Below the pieces are notes generated by a model that was not told the DNA's origin, did no database searches, and worked only from the letters and a program-made list of their open reading frames with translations. The position numbers and the translations under genes are program-made. From an uncultured Flammeovirgaceae bacterium (GTDB lineage Bacteria; Bacteroidota; Bacteroidia; Cytophagales; Cyclobacteriaceae), in contig CAKZPJ010000155.1 of NCBI GenBank assembly GCA_937138955.1, positions 1 to 17,290 on the forward strand: a DNA stretch of 17,290 nucleotides, given 5' to 3'. Positions within the stretch are counted from its first letter, which is position 1. Each line of letters opens with the position of its first letter. Positions 7,908-14,719 of this stretch are shown one piece after another.

Positions 7908-8022
7908 CTGTAGGGGAAGGAGTCGAACCTCCACGGAGCGGTTAGGTTGCCTAAGCAAGTTTATTCCGTTGTCTCCACCCTCGAGACGGGAGGGCATGGC
8001 TGCCAATTTCATCACCCTACAG
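7908..8022 (-). tRNA. Atypical class II tRNA / tRNA-like RNA with 45-nt variable region
   Basis: Read on the minus strand. The acceptor stem is TGTAGGG/CCCTACA, extendable to 8 bp as CTGTAGGG/CCCTACAG. The D-arm is ATG-AAATTGGCAGC-CAT, a class II (Leu-like) D-loop with GG. The anticodon-arm position holds CCCTC-CCGTCTC-GAGGG. The T-arm is GGAGG-TTCGACT-CCTTC, with canonical TTC and A58. No CCA is encoded, which is common in Bacteroidota. Two things are odd: the anticodon loop has C at position 33 and T at 37, with formal anticodon GTC, which does not match a class II body; and the variable region is 45 nt where Leu/Ser tRNAs usually have about 10-24. That region can fold as GGAG/CTCC, then CGG/CCG, then TTGC-TTAG-GCAA. 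If the acceptor is 7 bp, position 73 is G, as in tRNA-Ser. The canonical elbow and the downstream terminator argue for a real RNA, but decoding ability is doubtful. Confidence 0.7.
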
Positions 8023-8028
8023 TGTATT

Positions 8029-8040
8029 AGCTGAACAGCT
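8029..8040. repeat. Small inverted repeat just upstream of the tRNA-like gene
   Basis: AGCTG-AA-CAGCT is a perfect 5-bp dyad 6 bp upstream of the tRNA-like 5' end. It could be part of the precursor leader processed by RNase P or a protein-binding dyad. It is short and may be chance. Confidence 0.3.
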
Positions 8041-8099
8041 TCTTTATATATAACAAAAGCTAAATTAGTAAGTTCTTCATAAATTTAAAAAATATTTAA

Positions 8100-8107
8100 T
8101 AAATTTG
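8100..8107 (+). promoter_or_regulatory. Candidate Bacteroidota -7 promoter element for the Lrp-type gene
   Basis: TAAATTTG fits the known Bacteroidota primary-sigma -7 consensus TAnnTTTG and lies 68 bp upstream of the Lrp/AsnC start. No clear TTTG -33 element is present at the expected distance. The surroundings are very A/T-rich, so the match is weak. Confidence 0.35.
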
Positions 8108-8145
8108 GTAAAAATTTATATCTATCGTAATTTAACACCCAAAAT

Positions 8146-8162
8146 ATTAGATCAAACCTAAT
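8146..8162. promoter_or_regulatory. Dyad upstream of the Lrp-type gene (candidate autoregulatory site)
   Basis: ATTAG-N7-CTAAT lies 13 bp before the start codon, inside the expected 5' leader. Lrp/AsnC regulators commonly bind near their own promoters, so autoregulation is possible, but the site does not match a specific consensus. Confidence 0.25.
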
Positions 8163-8175
8163 TTACAGCACCAAA

Positions 8176-8643
8176 ATGAGCAAAAATTTAGAAATTGATA
8201 ACGTAGACCTCAAAATCCTCGCTTTACTGTCAGAAGATGCCAAAATCCCCTACACTGAGATCGCCAAGAAAGTTTATGTATCGGGTGGAACAGTGCATGT
8301 TCGAATGCGAAAAATGGAAGAAATGGGAATTGTACAAGGTACTACCCTTAATATGGACTACTCTAAACTAGGGTATGACATTACAGCTTTCTTAGGAATT
8401 TATTTAGAAAAGAGTTCGCTATATGATAGTGTAGTAGATGAGTTAAAGAAAGTACCCGAAGTTGTGAAGATTCACTACACTACCGGCAACTACAGTATCT
8501 TTATTAAAATTCATTGCCGTGATACTAAACATTTGCGGGAAGTGCTGCACGATAAAATTCAGCGAATTGAGGGAATCGTCCGCACCGAAACTCTTATTTC
8601 ATTGGAAGAGAGTCTAAACCGCCATATCCAATTAGGTGATTAA
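8176..8643 (+). CDS. Lrp/AsnC family transcriptional regulator
   Basis: 155 residues, the usual family length. The N-terminal helix-turn-helix (about 8-55) shows the family pattern: VDLKILALLSEDAKIPYTEI, KKVYVSGGTVHVRMRKME and then GIVQG. The C-terminal RAM/effector domain (about 68-145) has YDITAFLGIYLE, VPEVVKIHYTTGNYSIFI and the IEGIVRTET segment. Family members form dimers to octamers and sense amino acids or related small molecules; the ligand here cannot be predicted. It is divergent from the tRNA-like gene (153 bp apart) and 165 bp upstream of sufB in the same direction. Dyads upstream of both itself and sufB make self-regulation or suf regulation possible but unproven. Confidence 0.93.
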   Translation: MSKNLEIDNVDLKILALLSEDAKIPYTEIAKKVYVSGGTVHVRMRKMEEMGIVQGTTLNMDYSKLGYDITAFLGIYLEKSSLYDSVVDELKKVPEVVKIHYTTGNYSIFIKIHCRDTKHLREVLHDKIQRIEGIVRTETLISLEESLNRHIQLGD

Positions 8644-8654
8644 ATTCTTTTTCT

Positions 8655-8673
8655 CAAAACCCGGTAGGTTTTG
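8655..8673 (+). terminator. Weak hairpin after the Lrp-type gene
   Basis: CAAAACC-CGGTA-GGTTTTG is a perfect 7-bp stem with a 5-nt loop, 12 bp past the stop. It lacks a T run immediately downstream (TAACTG follows), so it may be only a weak terminator separating this gene from suf. Confidence 0.4.
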
Positions 8674-8695
8674 TAACTGTGCTTGTTTAAATTCG

Positions 8696-8780
8696 TTCTA
8701 AATTAGAAGGTGAATCAGTCATTGATTCTACTAAATTAACCGATTTTTCCGGGAACGTTTCTTGGTGTGGAACGTTACCC
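8696..8780 (+). promoter_or_regulatory. Cluster of three dyads upstream of sufB
   Basis: Three symmetric elements sit in the 165-bp suf leader: TTCTAA-A-TTAGAA (8696-8708), GAATCA-N5-TGATTC (8712-8728), and a stem-loop GGGAACGTT / AACGTTACCC with one bulged A (8751-8780) ending 28 bp before the sufB start. SUF operons are usually controlled by iron or Fe-S sensing regulators. None of these dyads matches a Fur or IscR box I recognise, so the binder is unknown. No exact TAnnTTTG promoter was found here. Confidence 0.4.
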
Positions 8781-8808
8781 AATTAAGATTTAAACAAACT
8801 ATTCTCTG

Positions 8809-10254
8809 ATGAGCAAAGACAATCAAATTCTGGAAGAATTTACCCAATCTGACTACAAATACGGATTCGAATCTAACATTGAGCAGGAGTCAGCTCCTAA
8901 AGGCCTTAACGAAGATACTGTCCGGTTTATTTCTGCAAAGAAAAACGAGCCAGAATGGATGTTGGAGTGGCGATTGAAAGCGTACCATCACTGGCTTACG
9001 TTGAAAGAGCCGACTTGGCATAATGTATCATTTCCTCAAGTTGATTACCAAGATATTATCTACTATGCAGCTCCTAAGCAGAAGGTAAGCCCTAAGAGTT
9101 TGGATGAGGTAGATCCTGAGTTGTTAGATACTTTTAAGCGGTTAGGTATCTCATTAGAGGAACAGAAGCGCTTAACTGGAGTAGCGGTAGATGCGGTGTT
9201 TGATAGTGTATCAGTTGCTACTACTTTTAAAGATAAATTAGCCAAGCTTGGAATTATTTTCTGCTCGTTTAGCGAAGCAGTGCAAGAGCATCCTGAGTTG
9301 GTAAAGAAACATATCGGCTCAGTAGTACCCCCAGGTGACAATTATTACGCTGCCCTAAATTCGGCAGTTTTTAGCGATGGTTCTTTTTGCTACATTCCAA
9401 AAGGGGTGCGTTGCCCGATGGAGCTTTCTACCTATTTCCGTATCAATGCTGCGAATTCTGGGCAATTTGAGCGAACACTAATTGTTGCTGAGGAAGGTTC
9501 TTATGTAAGTTACCTAGAAGGTTGTACTGCTCCGATGCGTGATGAAAACCAGTTACATGCCGCGGTAGTAGAACTTTACGCTGCTAAAGATGCTGAAATC
9601 AAGTACTCTACGGTACAAAACTGGTATCCCGGTGATAAAAACGGTAAAGGTGGAATTTATAATTTCGTAACCAAACGAGGTATTTGTGCTGGGGATAACT
9701 CTAAAATTTCCTGGACACAGGTAGAAACAGGCTCGGCGGTTACTTGGAAATATCCTAGCTGTATTTTGAAAGGTGATAACTCTATTGGTGAATTTTATTC
9801 AGTGGCGGTTACCAATAACCATCAGCAAGCTGATACCGGAACTAAGATGATTCACATCGGAAAGAATACCCGAAGTCGTATTGTCTCAAAAGGTGTGTCA
9901 GCGGGAGTAAGCCAAAACAGCTACCGAGGTTTAGTGAAAGTAATGAAGCGAGCCGATAACGCCCGAAATTTCTCTCAATGCGACTCATTACTGATGGGCG
10001 ATCAATGTGGTGCACATACGTTCCCATATATAGAGTCAGACAATAGCTCGGCGCAGATTGAACATGAAGCTACTACCTCTAAAATTGGCGAGGATCAAAT
10101 TTTTTACTGCCTACAGCGCGGTATTGGCGAAGAAGATGCGGTCGCTCTAATTGTTAATGGCTACTGTAAAGAAGTGCTCAACCAACTTCCGATGGAGTTT
10201 GCCGTAGAAGCTCAAAAATTACTGGCACTTACATTAGAAGGAAGTGTAGGGTAG
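8809..10254 (+). CDS. sufB: Fe-S cluster assembly protein SufB
   Basis: 481 residues (E. coli SufB has 495). It is the scaffold subunit of the cytoplasmic SufBC2D complex, on which Fe-S clusters are built. Recognisable blocks are [19 protein letters not shown] (N-terminal), the SufB core [20 protein letters not shown] with [12 protein letters not shown], and [11 protein letters not shown]. The C-terminal block holds [20 protein letters not shown] and [20 protein letters not shown]. Cys391 corresponds to the essential E. coli Cys405, and His419-Glu420 to His433-Glu434, so the functional residues are intact. It is the first gene of the suf operon, with a long leader containing dyads and a 93-bp gap before sufC. 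Confidence 0.97.
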   Translation: MSKDNQILEEFTQSDYKYGFESNIEQESAPKGLNEDTVRFISAKKNEPEWMLEWRLKAYHHWLTLKEPTWHNVSFPQVDYQDIIYYAAPKQKVSPKSLDEVDPELLDTFKRLGISLEEQKRLTGVAVDAVFDSVSVATTFKDKLAKLGIIFCSFSEAVQEHPELVKKHIGSVVPPGDNYYAALNSAVFSDGSFCYIPKGVRCPMELSTYFRINAANSGQFERTLIVAEEGSYVSYLEGCTAPMRDENQLHAAVVELYAAKDAEIKYSTVQNWYPGDKNGKGGIYNFVTKRGICAGDNSKISWTQVETGSAVTWKYPSCILKGDNSIGEFYSVAVTNNHQQADTGTKMIHIGKNTRSRIVSKGVSAGVSQNSYRGLVKVMKRADNARNFSQCDSLLMGDQCGAHTFPYIESDNSSAQIEHEATTSKIGEDQIFYCLQRGIGEEDAVALIVNGYCKEVLNQLPMEFAVEAQKLLALTLEGSVG

Positions 10255-10289
10255 CCTCACAACCATTTTGATAAACATTATGAAATCAG

Positions 10290-10316
10290 AAGGGTTGTCC
10301 TGCGTGGATCGCCCTT
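10290..10316 (+). promoter_or_regulatory. Stem-loop between sufB and sufC
   Basis: AAGGGT at 10290-10295 pairs with GCCCTT at 10311-10316 (one G-U pair), then one mismatch and four further pairs (one G-T) enclose the 5-nt loop TGCGT; TTGATTTTG follows. It resembles a leaky terminator or an mRNA-stabilising hairpin in the 93-bp sufB-sufC gap. The same stretch can also be read as a 24-codon ORF (10280-10354) that overlaps the sufC start. Confidence 0.5.
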
Positions 10317-10347
10317 TTGATTTTGTTGCTATAACCCACTTACTACT

Positions 10348-11106
10348 ATGTTAAAAATTAACGGACTACACGCAAGGGTAGAAGAAAAAGAAATACTTAA
10401 GGGCATTGATTTAGAGGTAAAGCCAGGTGAGGTACACGCTATTATGGGACCTAACGGCTCAGGAAAAAGTACATTAGCCTCAGTACTGGCCGGACGAGAA
10501 GATTTTGAAGTGACTGATGGCTCAGTTCAATATATGGGACAAGACTTATTAGAGATGGAGCCCGAAGAACGAGCTAGAGAAGGTATATTTCTGGCGTTTC
10601 AGTATCCGGTAGAGATTCCGGGAGTGAGTACTACTAACTTTCTGAAAACGGCGGTAAATCAAGTACGTCAACATAAAGGTAAAGATTCATTAGATGCGGT
10701 CGCTTTTCTGAAAATGATGAAGGAAAAGATGAAGTTGGTTGATATTGATCAGTCATTATTGAGCCGCTCGTTAAACGAAGGCTTTTCTGGAGGAGAAAAA
10801 AAGCGGAACGAAATTTTTCAGATGGCGATGCTGGAGCCTACTTTAGCTATTTTGGACGAGACAGATTCCGGGTTGGATATTGATGCTTTACGGATTGTTG
10901 GAAATGGGGTAAATGCTCTGCGAAACCAAGATACTGCTACTATTGTAGTGACCCACTACCCGCGATTGCTAGAATACATCGTCCCCGATTTTGTGCATGT
11001 GTTGTACAACGGGCGTATTGTCAAGTCTGGCAGTAAAGAACTGGCTCTGGAACTAGAAGAAAAGGGGTACGATTGGATCAAAGAAACAGTTGACGCAGCA
11101 GTTTAA
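10348..11106 (+). CDS. sufC: Fe-S cluster assembly ATPase SufC
   Basis: 252 residues, the normal length. It is an ABC-type soluble ATPase that binds SufB and SufD and drives the conformational change needed for cluster assembly. Walker A GPNGSGKST is at 34-42, and the Q-loop is FQYPVEIPGVS (about 84-94). The signature FSGGEKKR is at 146-153, in the characteristic SufC context LNEGFSGGEKKRNEIFQMA. Walker B LAILDETDSGLD is at 166-177 and the switch His is 203 (VTHYPRLL). There are no membrane segments. Stem-loops lie in both flanking gaps (93 and 71 bp), unlike the tight spacing later in the operon. Confidence 0.98.
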   Translation: MLKINGLHARVEEKEILKGIDLEVKPGEVHAIMGPNGSGKSTLASVLAGREDFEVTDGSVQYMGQDLLEMEPEERAREGIFLAFQYPVEIPGVSTTNFLKTAVNQVRQHKGKDSLDAVAFLKMMKEKMKLVDIDQSLLSRSLNEGFSGGEKKRNEIFQMAMLEPTLAILDETDSGLDIDALRIVGNGVNALRNQDTATIVVTHYPRLLEYIVPDFVHVLYNGRIVKSGSKELALELEEKGYDWIKETVDAAV

Positions 11107-11124
11107 AGAATAGTTATTCATCTA

Positions 11125-11160
11125 CCTCTTCTGAAACTTTTGTTTTAAGTGAGTAAGAGG
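11125..11160 (+). promoter_or_regulatory. Stem-loop between sufC and sufD
   Basis: CCTCTT at 11125-11130 pairs with AAGAGG at 11155-11160; inside, ACTT pairs with AAGT around a 7-nt loop, separated by an internal loop. It occupies most of the 71-bp sufC-sufD gap and ends 17 bp before the sufD start. There is no T run after it, so an RNA-stability or translation-control role is more likely than termination. Confidence 0.45.
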
Positions 11161-11177
11161 GATTTAGATACAATCTA

Positions 11178-12503
11178 ATGAGTTTAGAACAAGCTTTTAT
11201 AACATATATCAAAGATCGGGAAGCGACGATCAACGGGCAAGGCGATACTGCCTGGCATCAGCGCCGACGAGCTGCATTCGCTGATTTTGAGAAACTAGGC
11301 TTTCCGGAAAAAAAAGATGAAGAGTACCGCTACACGCCCATCAGCCGAGCTTTAGAGCGCGAGTTTGACGGAAATGAAATAACTAAAGCTGATATTAGTG
11401 CTCAGGCAGTACAAGAATTTCTGGACGAAATTGTGCCCGCTGATATTTCAGCCAGCATATTAGTATACGTTAATGGTGAGTTTCAATCTTCTTTTTCGCG
11501 AACTGAAAACATGCCAGAAGGAGTAATTGTTACTTCTCTCTCCCAAGCCTACCAAGATCATAGTGAGTTAATTGATCAGTATTTTGCTCAGCAAACAGCG
11601 GAACAGTCCGACTCATTTGTTGCACTCAATACGGCAGTTGCTCAAGAGGGTCTGTTTGTGTATGTTCCAAAAAATACGATAGTTGAAACTCCAATTCTGG
11701 CATATTTTATTAGCGATACATCAAATGGTGCAAGTGTAGCCTCTCCTCGAAACTTATACATTGCTGAACAAAGTAGTAAAGTATCGGTCATTGAATCATT
11801 CCATACTTTAGGAGAGGGTGCCAGCTATCAGAATGCCGTAAGTGAGATTTGGGTAGATGCTAATGCATCAGTTTACTACAACAAATTGCAGCCGGAAAAC
11901 AACAAGGCTTATCATACTGGAACTACCGAAGTATATCAGGCTCGCGACAGTCGGTTTACTGGTGTAACTGTTTCTTTACAAGGTGCCATGATTCGCAATA
12001 ATTTAAACGTTGCGTCAGACGGCGAAAACTGCGAAACGCATATGTATGGATTGTATATGTTGGATGGAAAATCTCACGTAGATAATCATACAGCAGTAGA
12101 CCACCGTAAGCCTAATTCATTCAGTAATGAATTGTATAAAGGTATTATGGGTGAGCAATCGAAAGGTGTTTTTAATGGAAAAGTTTACGTCCGTCAGGAT
12201 GCCCAGAAGACGAATGCTTTTCAGTCTAATGCGAATATTCTTTTGACTAATGAAGCTTCTATTGACACCAAGCCTCAACTTGAAATATGGGCTGATGACG
12301 TAAAGTGCTCCCACGGAGCCACTACCGGACAGATAGACAAAGAACAGCTATTCTACTTACGAACAAGGGGTATGAGTAAAGACCAGGCAACGGCTATTTT
12401 GCTAAGAGCATTTGCGGGAGATGTGCTGGAAAATATTGAACTGGATTTTATTCGTCAGCAGATTGAGTCAGTTATTGACCAGCGACTGAATACTAACTTT
12501 TAA
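11178..12503 (+). CDS. sufD: Fe-S cluster assembly protein SufD
   Basis: 441 residues (E. coli SufD has 423). It is the SufB paralogue that completes the SufBC2D scaffold and is needed for iron acquisition. The N-terminal region WHQRRRAAFADFEKLGFPEK with DEEYRYTPI is typical of SufD. The beta-helix core carries VALNTAVAQEGLFVYVPKN and ENCETHMYGLYMLDG. The C-terminal block has LEIWADDVKCSHGATTGQID, in which Cys377 and His379 match the conserved Cys358/His360 pair of E. coli, and then LFYLRTRGMSKDQA. It is intact and followed 10 bp later by sufS. Confidence 0.96.
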   Translation: MSLEQAFITYIKDREATINGQGDTAWHQRRRAAFADFEKLGFPEKKDEEYRYTPISRALEREFDGNEITKADISAQAVQEFLDEIVPADISASILVYVNGEFQSSFSRTENMPEGVIVTSLSQAYQDHSELIDQYFAQQTAEQSDSFVALNTAVAQEGLFVYVPKNTIVETPILAYFISDTSNGASVASPRNLYIAEQSSKVSVIESFHTLGEGASYQNAVSEIWVDANASVYYNKLQPENNKAYHTGTTEVYQARDSRFTGVTVSLQGAMIRNNLNVASDGENCETHMYGLYMLDGKSHVDNHTAVDHRKPNSFSNELYKGIMGEQSKGVFNGKVYVRQDAQKTNAFQSNANILLTNEASIDTKPQLEIWADDVKCSHGATTGQIDKEQLFYLRTRGMSKDQATAILLRAFAGDVLENIELDFIRQQIESVIDQRLNTNF

Positions 12504-12513
12504 TGAGTTTATT

Positions 12514-13767
12514 ATGAGTATGGAAAACACAGTAGTGTCACCCACTCAGCTAGATATAGATAAAGTCCGCCAGGATTTCCCAATTCTTCATCAGGAAGTT
12601 AACGGCAAGCCACTGGTGTACTTAGATAATGCCGCTACCACTCAGAAGCCTCAGGTAGTGATTGATGCATTAACATATTATTATCAGCGGGACAATGCGA
12701 ACATTCATCGGGGAATCCACACATTAGCCGAACGGGCTACGGCGGCTTTTGAAGAGACTCGCCAAGCGGTTCATCGCTTCATTAATTCGAATGAGCCGGA
12801 AGAAATCGTTTTTACTAAGGGAACTACCGACGGAATTAACCTGGTCGCAGCTACTTTTGGGCGCGCTAATATAACCGAAGGAGATGATATCATCATCTCA
12901 GGAATGGAGCACCATTCCAATATTGTGCCTTGGCAAATGCTGTGCGAAGAGAAGAGAGCAAACCTGAAAGTAATTCCAGTCAACGACCGAGGTGAAATTG
13001 AGCTAGAGGAGTATAAGAAGCTACTTTCGGAACGAACCAAGTTAGTAAGCGTCGTTTACGTTTCTAATTCATTAGGTACAATTAATCCGGTAGAAGAGAT
13101 TATTGAGTTAGCTCATGAGAATGGTGCAGCCGTTTTACTAGATGGTGCGCAGTCTACCACATATTTAGATATAGATGTGCAAGCATTGAATTGCGATTTC
13201 TATGTTTTTTCTGGTCATAAAGTATTCGGACCTACTGGTGTAGGAGCGTTGTATGGTAAACGTCGTCATCTAGAAAAGATGCCTCCTTATCAAGGTGGTG
13301 GGGAAATGATTCGCTCAGTAAGTTTTGAAAAAACCACCTACAACGATATTCCCTATAAATTTGAAGCGGGTACCCCTAATATTGCTGATGTAGTCGCTCT
13401 CAAAGCGGCTATTGAGTATATCAATCAGGTAGGTAAATCGGCTATGCGAGCGCACGAAGAAGAACTTTTGGAGTACGGACATCGGCGATTGAGTGCGGTA
13501 CCCAATCTACGAATGATTGGAACCGCCGAGAAAAAAATGAATGTTATCTCTTTTGTTTTTGAAGACATCTTCCACTTTGATATTGGTCAGATGCTGGACG
13601 CTAGAGGTATTGCGGTACGTACAGGACATCATTGCACCGAACCATTAATGTCGCGTTTTGGGTTAGAGGGAACAGTCCGAGCTTCATTTGCTATTTATAA
13701 CACGAAAGAAGAAGTTGATCAACTAGTGGAAGGTTTACAGCGTATTGTTAAGATGATGGGTAAATAA
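12514..13767 (+). CDS. sufS: Cysteine desulfurase SufS (group II)
   Basis: 417 residues; a second ATG two codons in (12520) could be the true start. It is a PLP enzyme that removes sulfur from L-cysteine, giving alanine and an enzyme persulfide. Landmarks are YLDNAATTQKPQ (about 35-46), NIHRGIHTLAERAT, GMEHHSNIVPW, LLDGAQS, the PLP-lysine motif SGHKVFGPTGVG (Lys236) and the catalytic loop RTGHHCTEPLM (Cys374). RTGHHC with a short active-site loop marks the SufS type, which needs SufE, encoded 2 bp downstream. Confidence 0.97.
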   Translation: MSMENTVVSPTQLDIDKVRQDFPILHQEVNGKPLVYLDNAATTQKPQVVIDALTYYYQRDNANIHRGIHTLAERATAAFEETRQAVHRFINSNEPEEIVFTKGTTDGINLVAATFGRANITEGDDIIISGMEHHSNIVPWQMLCEEKRANLKVIPVNDRGEIELEEYKKLLSERTKLVSVVYVSNSLGTINPVEEIIELAHENGAAVLLDGAQSTTYLDIDVQALNCDFYVFSGHKVFGPTGVGALYGKRRHLEKMPPYQGGGEMIRSVSFEKTTYNDIPYKFEAGTPNIADVVALKAAIEYINQVGKSAMRAHEEELLEYGHRRLSAVPNLRMIGTAEKKMNVISFVFEDIFHFDIGQMLDARGIAVRTGHHCTEPLMSRFGLEGTVRASFAIYNTKEEVDQLVEGLQRIVKMMGK

Positions 13768-13769
13768 GC

Positions 13770-14222
13770 ATGAGCCAATCAATCAGTGAAATACAGAACG
13801 AAATAATAGAAGAGTTTACGCTGCTGGATGGTGATCCAGAGATGACTAACTTCTATATTATTGAGTTAGGTCAAAAGTTGCCTCCGTTAGAAGGTTCTCA
13901 AAGAACGGAAGATAATATTGTAAAGGGTTGTCAGTCCAAAGTATGGTTAGTGCCTTCATTAGAAAGTAGCAAAATGCATTTTGAAGCAGATAGTAACTCA
14001 GCTATTACTAAAGGGTTAGTGAGCTTACTAGTTCGAGTCTTTCAAGAGCAAACTCCTAATGATATTGTAGATGCCGATCTATTCTTCATTGATAAAATCG
14101 GCATGAACCGCTTCATTGGAACTCAACGATCAAATGGGTTTGCAGCGATGATTAAGCAAATAAAACTGGCAGCATTAGTAAATAAGGAACGACAAGCAAT
14201 AGCGAAGAGCGATCAAAAGTGA
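13770..14222 (+). CDS. sufE: Sulfur acceptor protein SufE
   Basis: 150 residues (E. coli SufE has 138). It accepts the persulfide sulfur from SufS and hands it to SufB. The motif EDNIVKGCQSKVWLVP contains the sulfur-accepting Cys54 (E. coli Cys51). The family end block GMNRFIGTQRSNGFAAM, with the conserved RS-NG segment, follows. The start lies 2 bp after sufS, consistent with stoichiometric co-expression; sufT follows after 6 bp. Confidence 0.96.
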   Translation: MSQSISEIQNEIIEEFTLLDGDPEMTNFYIIELGQKLPPLEGSQRTEDNIVKGCQSKVWLVPSLESSKMHFEADSNSAITKGLVSLLVRVFQEQTPNDIVDADLFFIDKIGMNRFIGTQRSNGFAAMIKQIKLAALVNKERQAIAKSDQK

Positions 14223-14228
14223 AATAGC

Positions 14229-14558
14229 ATGAGTGATACAATTACTACCGATACCCGAGCATTAAAGGAAAAAATTGTATCGGCAATAAAATCCGTATAC
14301 GACCCGGAAATTCCGGTCGACGTTTACGAGTTGGGTTTGATTTATGAAATCAATGTTTATCCGGTCAATAATGTTTACGTGTTGATGACATTAACCTCGC
14401 CGGCTTGTCCATCTGCGGAAGCTATTCCTAGTGAAATAGAAGAAAAAATCAAAGAAGTTGAAGGTGTGAATGATGTTAACATTGAGCTCACGTTTGACCC
14501 GCCTTATACGCAAGACATGATGTCCGAAGCCGCTAAACTGGAATTAGGATTTCTTTGA
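14229..14558 (+). CDS. sufT: SufT / MIP18-family (DUF59) Fe-S maturation factor
   Basis: 109 residues, a single DUF59 domain. Family hallmarks are DPEIPVDVYELGLIYEI (25-41), TLTSPACPSAEAIP with the conserved Cys60, and the end motif ELTFDPPYTQDMMSEAA. Relatives (SufT, MIP18/CIA2) assist maturation or delivery of Fe-S clusters rather than building them. It is the sixth gene of the tightly spaced suf run. Stand-alone paralogues act in phenylacetate degradation (PaaD), but the suf context argues for SufT. Confidence 0.93.
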   Translation: MSDTITTDTRALKEKIVSAIKSVYDPEIPVDVYELGLIYEINVYPVNNVYVLMTLTSPACPSAEAIPSEIEEKIKEVEGVNDVNIELTFDPPYTQDMMSEAAKLELGFL

Positions 14559-14561
14559 AGA

Positions 14562-14624
14562 ATGAACAATGATTGGTGGATGATGGCTAACGAAAACGGG
14601 AGACTTTTGGGGGGGGGAGATTAA
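14562..14624 (+). CDS. Doubtful 20-codon ORF containing a G9 tract
   Basis: ATG to TAA in the 161-bp gap between sufT and the bacilliredoxin-like gene encodes MNNDWWMMANENGRLLGGGD. It has tandem Trp codons and its Leu-Gly-Gly-Gly part is encoded by a run of nine G. There is no recognisable family or clear ribosome-binding site, and no attenuator hairpin was seen after it. It may well be non-coding. Confidence 0.15.
   Translation: MNNDWWMMANENGRLLGGGD
14609..14617 (+). repeat. Homopolymer run of nine G
   Basis: Nine consecutive G in DNA that is otherwise fairly A/T-rich, located about 100 bp upstream of the bacilliredoxin-like gene. Such tracts are prone to slipped-strand length change and to sequencing error. 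Confidence 0.9.
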
Positions 14625-14719
14625 CTCCAGATTGGTTCCAGAATTATTAATAAATTTAGCCGTTCAACAATCAGCAAAAAAGAAGTACAATTAAATAATC
14701 ATCACAAAATAAACTAAAT

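Noticed and set aside
7809..8015. 68-codon minus-strand ORF
   Set aside because: It is the translation of the tRNA-like gene and its terminator; the conserved D-arm, T-arm and terminator explain the sequence better than a protein with no family.
7908..8022. tmRNA, 4.5S RNA or selenocysteine tRNA at this place
   Set aside because: It is far too short for tmRNA, lacks the SRP loop sequence, and has no TCA anticodon for Sec although the acceptor can reach 8 bp.
7908..8022. tRNA gene acting as an attachment site for an integrated element
   Set aside because: No integrase and no second copy of the tRNA 3' end was found in the window.
9063..9341. 92-codon antisense ORF inside sufB (and similar ones in sufD, sufS and fadD)
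   Set aside because: These lie fully within strongly recognised genes on the other strand or frame and have low-complexity or unrecognisable products.
14562..14624. Trp-type leader peptide (tandem Trp codons)
   Set aside because: No tryptophan gene follows and no terminator/antiterminator pair was found after the ORF.
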